33,849 nt of DNA from NCBI GenBank assembly GCA_001872625.1, contig MNXP01000020.1:1-33849 (forward strand). The letters run 5' to 3'. The notes beneath the pieces are model-generated. The model saw only the letters and a list, made by a program, of their open reading frames with translations, was not told the DNA's origin and searched no databases. This DNA is from Bacteroidetes bacterium CG2_30_33_31 (GTDB lineage Bacteria > Bacteroidota > Bacteroidia > Bacteroidales > UBA1556). Of this stretch, positions 26,414-33,849 are shown one piece after another (positions within the stretch are counted from its first letter, which is position 1; every line of letters starts with the position of its first letter). Made by a program: the position numbers and the translations under genes.

Positions 26414-29400
26414 TTATACTTTAGTAAGCCCTTCAAGAATCCTTTTTGCTACATCGATTGAATTAATATCTTCAAAAACTAAGCTCAACTTATTATTTTT
26501 CTCTTTCATTTTTCCACCTATATGGCTCGATTGCAGCTTATACAAAATCCCTTGAAAGATATCTGAATTGAAATAATCAGAATTTTCCTCGTTCACAAAA
26601 TAGGCTATTAATTTATTATTTTTCACCACTAATTTTTCAAAACCAATGTTGCTGGCAATCCAACGTAATCGTATGGTATCCATCAAATTGATAACCACAT
26701 CGGGCACAGCACCAAACCTATCCTCGAGCATAATTTTAAAAGAATTCAAATCCTTTTCATTTTTCACAGAATCTAATTGCTTATAAAGGCTCAATCGCTC
26801 AGAGCTTTGAGTTACATAATCCTCTGGTATCAAAAGTTCTAAATCAGTTTCAATTTTAGTATCTTTTGTCCAATTCTTATCTTTTGTCGTTTCAATATCT
26901 TCATAAACTCCCCTAAACTCTGTATCTTTTAGCTCTTGAATAGCTTCATCTAAAATCTGATGATACATCTCGAAGCCAATTTCTGAAATAAATCCACTCT
27001 GTTCGCCACCCAAAATATTACCAGAGCCTCTGATGTCCAAATCGCGCATAGCTATATCAATTCCAGAGCCCAAAGCCGAATATTCTTCAATAGCTTCAAG
27101 CCTTTTTCTGGCCTCTCTGCTTAGAGAAGAAAGTGGAGGCGAAAGTAGATAACAAAAAGCTTTTTTGTTTGAACGGCCAACCCTGCCGCGAAGCTGATGA
27201 AGGTCGCTTAGACCAAAATTCTGCGCGTCATAAATTATCATTGTATTGGCGTTAGGAATATCCAAACCCGATTCAATAATTGTGGTGGAAATAAGCACAT
27301 CATATTCACCTTCGATAAATCCCAACATAAGCCGCTCAAGTTCATGACCTTTCATCTGTCCATGGGCAATTGCTATGCTTGCTTTGGGCACTAATCGACT
27401 TAACATTTCACCAACTCTATAAATATTTTCTATTCTATTGTTTATAATATAAACCTGCCCTCTTCGTGAAATTTCATAATTTATAGCATCTCTTATGAGG
27501 TTATCGTTTAAAGTATGAACTTCAGTTTGAACAGGGAATCTATTAGGTGGAGCAGTGGAAATTATTGATAAATCGCGCGCGCCCATTAATGAAAACTGTA
27601 AAGTTCGAGGAATAGGTGTTGCCGTCAAAGTTAAAGTATCCACATTAACTTTCAGATTTTTAAGTTTTTCTTTTACGCTAACGCCAAATTTCTGTTCTTC
27701 ATCAATAATAAGAAGTCCTAAATTACTGAATTCTACATCTTTGCTTATAATTCTGTGAGTTCCAATAAGAATATCTAAGCTTCCGTTTTTTAAATTCTTC
27801 AAAGTTTCATTTTTCTGTGCTGACGATTTAAATCTATTCAGATAATCAATTTTCACAGGAAATTCGGCAAGACGCTCTGTAAAAGTATTAAAATGCTGGA
27901 GAGCCAAGATTGTGGTAGGCACTAAAATTGCGACCTGTTTGCTATCGGAAACTGCTTTAAAAGCTGCTCTTACAGCGATTTCCGTCTTACCAAAACCAAC
28001 ATCTCCACAAATCAACCTGTCCATGGGTTGGCTGGATTCCATATCTTTTTTAAAATCAATAGTGGCTTTTATTTGGTCAGGAGTATCCTCATAGATAAAT
28101 GAAGACTCGAGTTCGGTTTGCATATAGCTGTCAGGTGAAAATGCAAACCCTTCTGTTGCTTTCCTTTTTGCATATAATGCTATAAGCTCAAGGGCTATAT
28201 CTTTTACTTTCGATTTTGTTTTTTCTTTCAGAGCTTTCCAAGCTTTTGACCCTAAAGTGCTAAGTTGTGGTTCAGCGCCATCTTTGCCAGAATATTTTGA
28301 AACGCGATGCAAAGAATGTATACTAACATAAAGTAAATCGCCATTTTTATACTGTAATCTTATGGCCTCCTGTTCTTTACCATTATTTATAATTTTCTCT
28401 AATCCGCTGAATCTGCCAATTCCATGATCTACATGGGTAACGAAATCCCCTGCTTGCAAATCATAAATTTCTTTCAATTTTAATGCTTCCTTGCTACCAA
28501 ATCTCTCTTTAATCCTAAATCGATGATATCTTTCGAATATTTGATGGTCGGTATAGCAAGCAACTAACTGCATATTGTCGATAAAACCTTCATGCAAACT
28601 TATGGCAATGGGATTGAAATCAATAGGATTTTCGTCCCTTTTTATTGCTATATCTTCAAAAATTGATTTTATTCTATCTAATTGTTTTACATTTTCTGAG
28701 AAGATGTGGTTGCGAATTCCTATGGAAGCATTGTCTTCCAAATTTTGTATTAGAAGCTCGAAATTTTTATGAAAAACCGATTGTGGTGTAGAATCAAAAT
28801 CAATGGTTTTTCCTGTTGTAGGTTTTAAATTTCTGGTTTCAATAAGTTTGTGATTTTTTAGGCTTCTGGTAAATTCTTCTACCGTTAAAAATAATTCCTC
28901 TGGTTTCTGATGGTTTATTGCAACTGAATTTATTTTTTTTTGCTCCTTTACTTTATCGAATTCAGACCTAAGAATTTCGTTAACAAATACTTCGTTTTCA
29001 AACCAAATCACTGAATTATTTGGCAAATAATCCAACAGACTTATTCTATTTTCTATTTGCACAATCTCCTGAATATTTGGCAAAATTTGAATTTTATTGT
29101 GCTGTTTTACAGAACGTTGAGTACCTGGGTCGAAACTCCTAATAGATTCGACTTTGTCGCCGAAAAATTCAATTCTGTAAGGAAAATCATTTGAATATGA
29201 AAATACATCAATAATGCCTCCTCTAACTGCAAATTGACCGGGTTCAAATACATAATCCTCCTGCTCGAACCCATATTCTCGAAGTATATCGAAAATAAAC
29301 TCGCTATCGACCTCTTCATCAACAGCAAGTCTTATAATGCTTTTTGTAAGAGTTTTTTTGGTAACTACCTTCTCAAATATTGCCTCAGGAAATGTAACAA

Positions 29401-29779
29401 TCAATAAACTTTTACTTCCTAATGAAAGTCTTTTCAGAACTTCCGTTCTTAATAAAATGCTATCGTTGTCGTTGCTTTCGCTATTAATTTTTTTATGAGC
29501 TCCAGGGAACATCAATACTTTTTTCCTAGTAAGTTCGTAGTCACTTTCGCCATAAATTTGCTCCAGATCATTCATGAAATATGCTGCCGTTTCTTTATCA
29601 TTCAAGATATAAACGTAATTACTTGAAAAGTTTTGGCTTAGAGCAGCAGCCACTATAGAAGGAAGCGAGCCCGATAATCCTTTAAGATAGATTTTGTTAT
29701 CACCTGCCTCGACGCATTCTTGCAAATTGCGCAAAACTTCGCTTTCGCTATAAATCTTTATAAGTTCGGAAATTTTCAC
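26414..29779 (-). CDS. mfd: Transcription-repair coupling factor Mfd
   Basis: Mfd is a DNA translocase that removes stalled RNA polymerase at lesions and recruits UvrA. The 1,121-residue protein has the UvrB-like N-terminal region with GQFAVRGGIIDVFS (181-194) and FFGDKVESIRSFD (205-217), the RNA-polymerase-interacting domain at about 440-500 (GDFVTHVDHGIGRF), Walker A GDVGFGKTE (592-600), DEEQ (693-696), the translocase motifs LTLTATPIPRTL and QLRGRVGRS, and the C-terminal TRCF domain. The start is GTG at 29779: there is no nearby ATG, and the N-terminus aligns normally. A TACTTTTG element sits 6 bp upstream, so the message may be leaderless or nearly so. Confidence 0.97.
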   Translation of the reverse strand: MKISELIKIYSESEVLRNLQECVEAGDNKIYLKGLSGSLPSIVAAALSQNFSSNYVYILNDKETAAYFMNDLEQIYGESDYELTRKKVLMFPGAHKKINSESNDNDSILLRTEVLKRLSLGSKSLLIVTFPEAIFEKVVTKKTLTKSIIRLAVDEEVDSEFIFDILREYGFEQEDYVFEPGQFAVRGGIIDVFSYSNDFPYRIEFFGDKVESIRSFDPGTQRSVKQHNKIQILPNIQEIVQIENRISLLDYLPNNSVIWFENEVFVNEILRSEFDKVKEQKKINSVAINHQKPEELFLTVEEFTRSLKNHKLIETRNLKPTTGKTIDFDSTPQSVFHKNFELLIQNLEDNASIGIRNHIFSENVKQLDRIKSIFEDIAIKRDENPIDFNPIAISLHEGFIDNMQLVACYTDHQIFERYHRFRIKERFGSKEALKLKEIYDLQAGDFVTHVDHGIGRFSGLEKIINNGKEQEAIRLQYKNGDLLYVSIHSLHRVSKYSGKDGAEPQLSTLGSKAWKALKEKTKSKVKDIALELIALYAKRKATEGFAFSPDSYMQTELESSFIYEDTPDQIKATIDFKKDMESSQPMDRLICGDVGFGKTEIAVRAAFKAVSDSKQVAILVPTTILALQHFNTFTERLAEFPVKIDYLNRFKSSAQKNETLKNLKNGSLDILIGTHRIISKDVEFSNLGLLIIDEEQKFGVSVKEKLKNLKVNVDTLTLTATPIPRTLQFSLMGARDLSIISTAPPNRFPVQTEVHTLNDNLIRDAINYEISRRGQVYIINNRIENIYRVGEMLSRLVPKASIAIAHGQMKGHELERLMLGFIEGEYDVLISTTIIESGLDIPNANTMIIYDAQNFGLSDLHQLRGRVGRSNKKAFCYLLSPPLSSLSREARKRLEAIEEYSALGSGIDIAMRDLDIRGSGNILGGEQSGFISEIGFEMYHQILDEAIQELKDTEFRGVYEDIETTKDKNWTKDTKIETDLELLIPEDYVTQSSERLSLYKQLDSVKNEKDLNSFKIMLEDRFGAVPDVVINLMDTIRLRWIASNIGFEKLVVKNNKLIAYFVNEENSDYFNSDIFQGILYKLQSSHIGGKMKEKNNKLSLVFEDINSIDVAKRILEGLTKV

Positions 29780-29784
29780 GGCGG

Positions 29785-29792
29785 CAAAAGTA
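29785..29792 (-). promoter_or_regulatory. Promoter -7 element (TACTTTTG) for mfd
   Basis: The minus strand reads TACTTTTG, a perfect TAnnTTTG match, only 5 bp before the mfd GTG. If it is used, transcription would start at or next to the start codon. No clear -33 TTG was seen. Confidence 0.45.
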
Positions 29793-29963
29793 ATAAGTTT
29801 AATCTTGCATTTTTGTTTAAAATATATCTATAAAAATCAAACCAAATTTTTAAATCTTTCTTGTAAAGTAAAGCTCTAAAAAATAATTTCCCTAAGGTGT
29901 TTCACTTTAATAATTTAAGATGGCAATATTAATTTATCTGATATGGAATACTATAAAATAATA

Positions 29964-29991
29964 AATGACGTAATTTTAATATTACGTCATT
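29964..29991 (-). terminator. Hairpin between trxB and mfd, possible trxB terminator
   Basis: A perfect 11-bp inverted repeat AATGACGTAAT / ATTACGTCATT encloses a 6-nt loop. On the minus strand it is followed by TTATTATTTTATAG, T-rich but not a clean T run. It lies 112 bp after the trxB stop. The 324-bp spacer 29780-30103 holds nothing else except the mfd promoter element. Confidence 0.5.
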
Positions 29992-30103
29992 ACTTTAATC
30001 ACCAATCAAATTTTCAATATCTGGATATTTCAATTCACAAATCATAAACAAAAGTTGAAAGAAAAATACCGTCAATATTTGTTAGTTCGAAATAGATGAA
30101 ATA

Positions 30104-31057
30104 TTAATCCTGAGCTTGCAACCAACGCTCTGATTCCATGGCAGCCATACAACCACTTCCAGCAGCAGTAATTGCTTGCCTAAAAATATGGTCTTGCACA
30201 TCACCTGCAGCAAAAACGCCTTCAATATTTGTCTTTGTGGAATTAGGTTTTGTTTTTATATACCCATTTTCATCTAAATCAATTTGTCCAACAAATAGTG
30301 AGGTGTTTGGGGCATGTCCAATTGCTACAAAGAAACCATCAATTTCTAACTTTTTGACATCACCAGTTTTAACATTTTCAACGATTACTCCGTTAACAGC
30401 TTTTATAAATCCGCTCTCTGTTCCAACTATTTCTTTTGTAATAGTATTCCAAAGCACTTCAATATTTGGATGATCAATTACCCGTTGTTGCATAATTTTG
30501 GAAGCTCTCATTTCATCGCGACGTACAATTAAATAAACTTTAGAAACAATATTGGCAAGGTATAAAGCATCTTCCGCAGCAGTATCGCCACCTCCAACAA
30601 CAGCTACTGGCTTACCTTTATAGAAAAATCCATCGCATGTTGCACATCCAGAAACACCAGCACCTTTGAATTTTTCTTCGGATTCCATACCCAAATATTT
30701 CGCTGTTGCACCAGTGGCTATAATTACTGAATCAGCCAGATAACTTTTATTGTCATCTGTTTCTAATTTGAAAGGTCGATTCGAAAAATCAGCTTTAGTT
30801 ACTACTCCCCAACGAATATCTGCGCCAACTCTTTCTGCTTGTTTCTGCATGTCTTCCATCATCTTTGGTCCATCAATGCCATCAGGATATCCAGGAAAGT
30901 TTTCGACCTCCGAAGTAGTAGTTAATTGTCCTCCAGGTTGCATGCCTTGGTACATCAATGGTGATAAATTTGCCCTTGAAGCGTAAATTGCAGCAGTATA
31001 TCCCGCAGGTCCAGACCCTATGATAAAACTTTTTACATGTTTAACTTCTTGATTCAT
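30104..31057 (-). CDS. trxB: Thioredoxin reductase
   Basis: TrxB uses NADPH and FAD to reduce thioredoxin in the cytoplasm. The 317-residue protein has the FAD-binding motif FIIGSGPAGYTAA (11-23), the redox-active CATC pair Cys138/Cys141, the NADPH motif VVGGGDTA (153-160) and the late GVFAAGDVQD FAD motif. The ATG at 31057 is chosen over a longer frame starting upstream at 31138, which would add 27 unrelated residues. The upstream region holds two inverted repeats that may be regulatory. It is downstream of the porin gene on the same strand. Confidence 0.97.
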   Translation of the reverse strand: MNQEVKHVKSFIIGSGPAGYTAAIYASRANLSPLMYQGMQPGGQLTTTSEVENFPGYPDGIDGPKMMEDMQKQAERVGADIRWGVVTKADFSNRPFKLETDDNKSYLADSVIIATGATAKYLGMESEEKFKGAGVSGCATCDGFFYKGKPVAVVGGGDTAAEDALYLANIVSKVYLIVRRDEMRASKIMQQRVIDHPNIEVLWNTITKEIVGTESGFIKAVNGVIVENVKTGDVKKLEIDGFFVAIGHAPNTSLFVGQIDLDENGYIKTKPNSTKTNIEGVFAAGDVQDHIFRQAITAAGSGCMAAMESERWLQAQD

Positions 31058-31088
31058 AATAATATATTTGTAATTGTTTTTAATATTT

Positions 31089-31104
31089 AAAAAGATATCT
31101 TTTT
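31089..31104. repeat. Perfect 16-bp palindrome upstream of trxB
   Basis: AAAAAGATATCTTTTT is a perfect palindrome 32-47 bp upstream of the trxB ATG. It is a candidate operator, by position only. Confidence 0.4.
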
Positions 31105-31115
31105 GTCGAATACAA

Positions 31116-31145
31116 TGCCAAAATATTATATAAGACATTTTGGCA
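31116..31145. repeat. 9-bp inverted repeat between the porin gene and trxB
   Basis: TGCCAAAAT (31116-31124) and ATTTTGGCA (31137-31145) are perfect inverted repeats around a 12-bp AT-rich spacer. They follow the porin stop by about 20 bp on the minus strand. There is no T run after them, so a regulator site or mRNA 3'-end hairpin is as likely as a true terminator. Confidence 0.45.
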
Positions 31146-31166
31146 CAAACCCAAATTTGCTATACT

Positions 31167-33038
31167 CTAATTATAAAACCTCCAACTCAGACCAAATTTT
31201 AATCCTGCGTCAGGTTGAGGATAATGTGCTATCATATAATAATTGTACTTACCAAAAAGCATGTTAATATTTTTATACATAAAAAACACTTTTGCCCTCT
31301 TTATCTTAAAATCTAAATATAAATCGACATAAATTTGATTGTCAATTTTTTTTTCATTCTGAACAAAAAATACCATAGCTGCAGGATTATAACCATCGGC
31401 ATAGTATGATGATAAATAGGAAATATCTATACCAGGACTTAGCTGTAAAGCTCCATCAAACATTCCAAAATTGTAAAACACACTCGTTTTGCTTATCAAT
31501 TCAGGCAATCTCAAAATTGTGTTATTATCTACTTTTTGATATGTTGCCATCAAATTTGCACCAATTTTTTTAAACCTAAACTCTTTATAAATCCCTAAAC
31601 GATAAATATTTATTGCTCCATTAAATTGCTTAGCATGAATAGAATCATCAAAATAAATATAGTTATTCATGTTTTGAAGCTTACCTTCAATTAAAAAACC
31701 CTTTAAATAAATTGAGCCACTTGATAGCAAATTAACTTGTTTCAAAAAATTATTGTTCCAAATAAAGTGATTAGAAAAATAATGCAAATTCATAAACTCT
31801 GTTTCTCCAGAATAATATTTTTGCTCTAAAGTTATTTTAAAATCTTTACCAAACCTTCTGATAAAATTTACAGCAGCTTCTGTCTTGCCATTATTATACT
31901 CCACTCTATTAAACGATTGCAAAATATTTAAAGCCCCAAATGCATTTATCTCTACTTTCTCGCTGTTAAATCTAACTTTAATAAGTGGTGAAAAATAGTT
32001 AAACACAAAAAGTTTTTCTCCATTATAAAATTGATTATATGAAAATTGAATGCCAGATTGGAACGAAAATCCTGTGGAATCGGAAACGCGTTTCCACCCA
32101 AAAAACGATTTAAAATCTCTTACGGCAATAGAATCAAAGCTATTTGTTGAATCTATAAAGGAATTATTATAATAATTAGAGACATCATTTGCATCTGAAT
32201 AAATTCGATAAGATGAGGAATAATCAGCATCTAAAAACAATCCACCAAAATTATGATTTTCATTTTTAAATGAATAATTCTGTGTAACGTTAATTTTATT
32301 TGAATTAATAAGATTGGAAGCGTTAGAAAGCTTAACATTTATTATTCTTCTATCGAGTTTAGTGGTATCCTCGTAATAAAAATCGTTATCTAACCCGCCA
32401 TTCTCTCCCCATTTTAAATGATTTTTCAAATAATTAAACTTGATTTCATATTTACCATCTTTCGAATTTGCTTTAATAATTGTTCGAAAATGATTGTTTT
32501 TTGAATATTGATTAATAAAACTCCCAATTGCTGATTCCACATTAATGTCAGCACCAAAAAAAAATCCTTTACTAATCTGATTTGCTAATGTGAAACTTAG
32601 ATAATTTTCATCTTTTTTACCCATTACATATTTAATTTCGGAGTATGGGACTTTCAAAATATAATTGGGAATATTATCTAAGGCGAAAAAATATTGTTTT
32701 TGATACTTTTCACCGATGTTAAAAACATTTACAAAAGCATCATCGAATAATAATGATTTATGAGGTAGTCCAATATTAGAACTTGTAGAAAAAGAATTTG
32801 TAAACCTATTTGTTTGATCATATTTTTGAACTCCAATAAGATTAGTATCCAATTTAAAGTATTCAGAAGCAAGAAACAAATTATCGTTGTAAAATACCAA
32901 AGCTGTTAGGCTATCTTTTCCAAGGAAAGAAATACTATCTTTTTTATTATAATTAATTTGCTGAGCACACAAATTTGTAAAATCCATTATGCCCAATATA
33001 ATAAGCCAAATTCCAATAAATTTTTTCAAAAATTTCAA
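31167..33038 (-). CDS. Putative porin (Porin_10-like outer-membrane beta-barrel)
   Basis: The 623-residue protein has an N-terminal signal peptide (about 1-25: FLKKFIGIWLIILGI, ending near CAQQ). It continues as alternating polar/aromatic strands typical of an outer-membrane barrel, and ends in an aromatic strand (GLSWRFYN). The segments YFFALDNIPNYILKVPYSEI and YVMGKKDENYLSFTLANQISKGFFFG resemble the Bacteroidota putative porin family (Porin_10), whose substrates are unknown. The start is TTG at 33038: upstream there is only an in-frame stop with no ATG, and this start gives the signal peptide. A TTG/TAATTTTG promoter lies just upstream. It is probably an independent transcription unit reading towards trxB. 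Confidence 0.8.
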   Translation of the reverse strand: MKFLKKFIGIWLIILGIMDFTNLCAQQINYNKKDSISFLGKDSLTALVFYNDNLFLASEYFKLDTNLIGVQKYDQTNRFTNSFSTSSNIGLPHKSLLFDDAFVNVFNIGEKYQKQYFFALDNIPNYILKVPYSEIKYVMGKKDENYLSFTLANQISKGFFFGADINVESAIGSFINQYSKNNHFRTIIKANSKDGKYEIKFNYLKNHLKWGENGGLDNDFYYEDTTKLDRRIINVKLSNASNLINSNKINVTQNYSFKNENHNFGGLFLDADYSSSYRIYSDANDVSNYYNNSFIDSTNSFDSIAVRDFKSFFGWKRVSDSTGFSFQSGIQFSYNQFYNGEKLFVFNYFSPLIKVRFNSEKVEINAFGALNILQSFNRVEYNNGKTEAAVNFIRRFGKDFKITLEQKYYSGETEFMNLHYFSNHFIWNNNFLKQVNLLSSGSIYLKGFLIEGKLQNMNNYIYFDDSIHAKQFNGAINIYRLGIYKEFRFKKIGANLMATYQKVDNNTILRLPELISKTSVFYNFGMFDGALQLSPGIDISYLSSYYADGYNPAAMVFFVQNEKKIDNQIYVDLYLDFKIKRAKVFFMYKNINMLFGKYNYYMIAHYPQPDAGLKFGLSWRFYN

Positions 33039-33052
33039 TTTAAATAAGAAAT

Positions 33053-33081
33053 CAAAATTAGCAAAATTTTCTTTGCGTCAA
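33053..33081 (-). promoter_or_regulatory. Promoter for the putative porin gene (TTG and TAATTTTG)
   Basis: On the minus strand TAATTTTG (33060-33053) matches TAnnTTTG exactly and is preceded by TTG with an 18-bp spacer, close to the Bacteroidota -33/-7 arrangement. It lies 14 bp before the TTG start codon. This is the best complete promoter in the window. Confidence 0.55.
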
Positions 33082-33146
33082 TTTCAAAAAGCATTAGCAA
33101 TTAAGGAATAATTAAAAAGATACAAAAAAACTATAATAAAATATTC

Positions 33147-33178
33147 ATAAAAAAGCCCTGAGTTAAAACTCAGGGCTT
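33147..33178 (-). terminator. Intrinsic terminator of the rRNA operon
   Basis: On the minus strand AAGCCCTGAG and CTCAGGGCTT form a perfect 10-bp, GC-rich stem with a 6-nt loop, followed by six Ts. It lies just after the 5S rRNA 3' end. Confidence 0.93.
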
Positions 33179-33186
33179 AAAGTAAT

Positions 33187-33296
<110 letters not shown>

Positions 33297-33374
33297 AAAA
33301 TCTTAAGGCTAGCTCTTTGGCCAGTCAATATCTTTGACATGAAAAAGAAAAAGAAAACAAAAAACAAGTAAAGT

Positions 33375-33849
<475 letters not shown>

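Noticed and set aside
33329-33336. Plus-strand TATCTTTG in the 23S-5S spacer
   Set aside because: It is antisense to the rRNA operon, with no gene to drive; probably chance within a processed spacer.

Overview
The window is AT-rich chromosomal DNA from a member of the Bacteroidota. Four things point there: a giant cell-surface protein with a choice-of-anchor L domain and Ig/PKD-like modules, a Porin_10-type outer-membrane protein, Bacteroidota forms of FtsL, FtsQ and the FtsZ tail, and promoter elements of the TAnnTTTG type in place of an E. coli -10. I cannot place it below phylum from sequence alone. MurE carries the DNPR motif, so the peptidoglycan is predicted to contain meso-diaminopimelate.

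Layout. (1) 1-7607, minus: one open, 3'-truncated gene for a secreted protein of more than 2,535 residues: signal peptide, choice-of-anchor L domain, a Calx-beta-like segment, then about 28 Ig-like modules of roughly 76 residues. (2) 7730-8326, minus: the nucleotide house-cleaning enzyme RdgB, divergent from the next block. (3) 8593-24535, plus: a compact division and cell-wall (dcw) cluster in the order mraZ, rsmH, ftsL, ftsI, murE, mraY, murD, ftsW, murG, murC, ftsQ, ftsA, ftsZ, yqeY. It is headed by three MraZ-type boxes spaced exactly 10 bp apart and closed by a strong intrinsic terminator. Several junctions are 4-bp ATGA overlaps, which suggests translational coupling. (4) 24552-24969: terminator, a 199-bp array of short CCAACCAATC-based tandem repeats, then a promoter-like element. 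(5) yidD and ddl, plus. (6) mfd, trxB and a putative porin, all minus. (7) The 3' end of an rRNA operon on the minus strand: partial 23S, 5S and its terminator.

Function. MurC, MurD, MurE and Ddl make most of the UDP-MurNAc-pentapeptide; MraY and MurG turn it into lipid II; FtsW and FtsI polymerise and crosslink it at the septum. FtsL and FtsQ link these enzymes to the FtsA/FtsZ ring. MurB and MurF are not in the window and must be encoded elsewhere. MraZ probably regulates the cluster through its own promoter.

I found no CRISPR array, prophage, transposon, tRNA gene or recognisable defence system. The least ordinary elements are the giant modular surface protein, the phased MraZ boxes, the compound tandem repeat before yidD, the paired inverted repeats upstream of trxB, and the phased repeat between ftsA and ftsZ.
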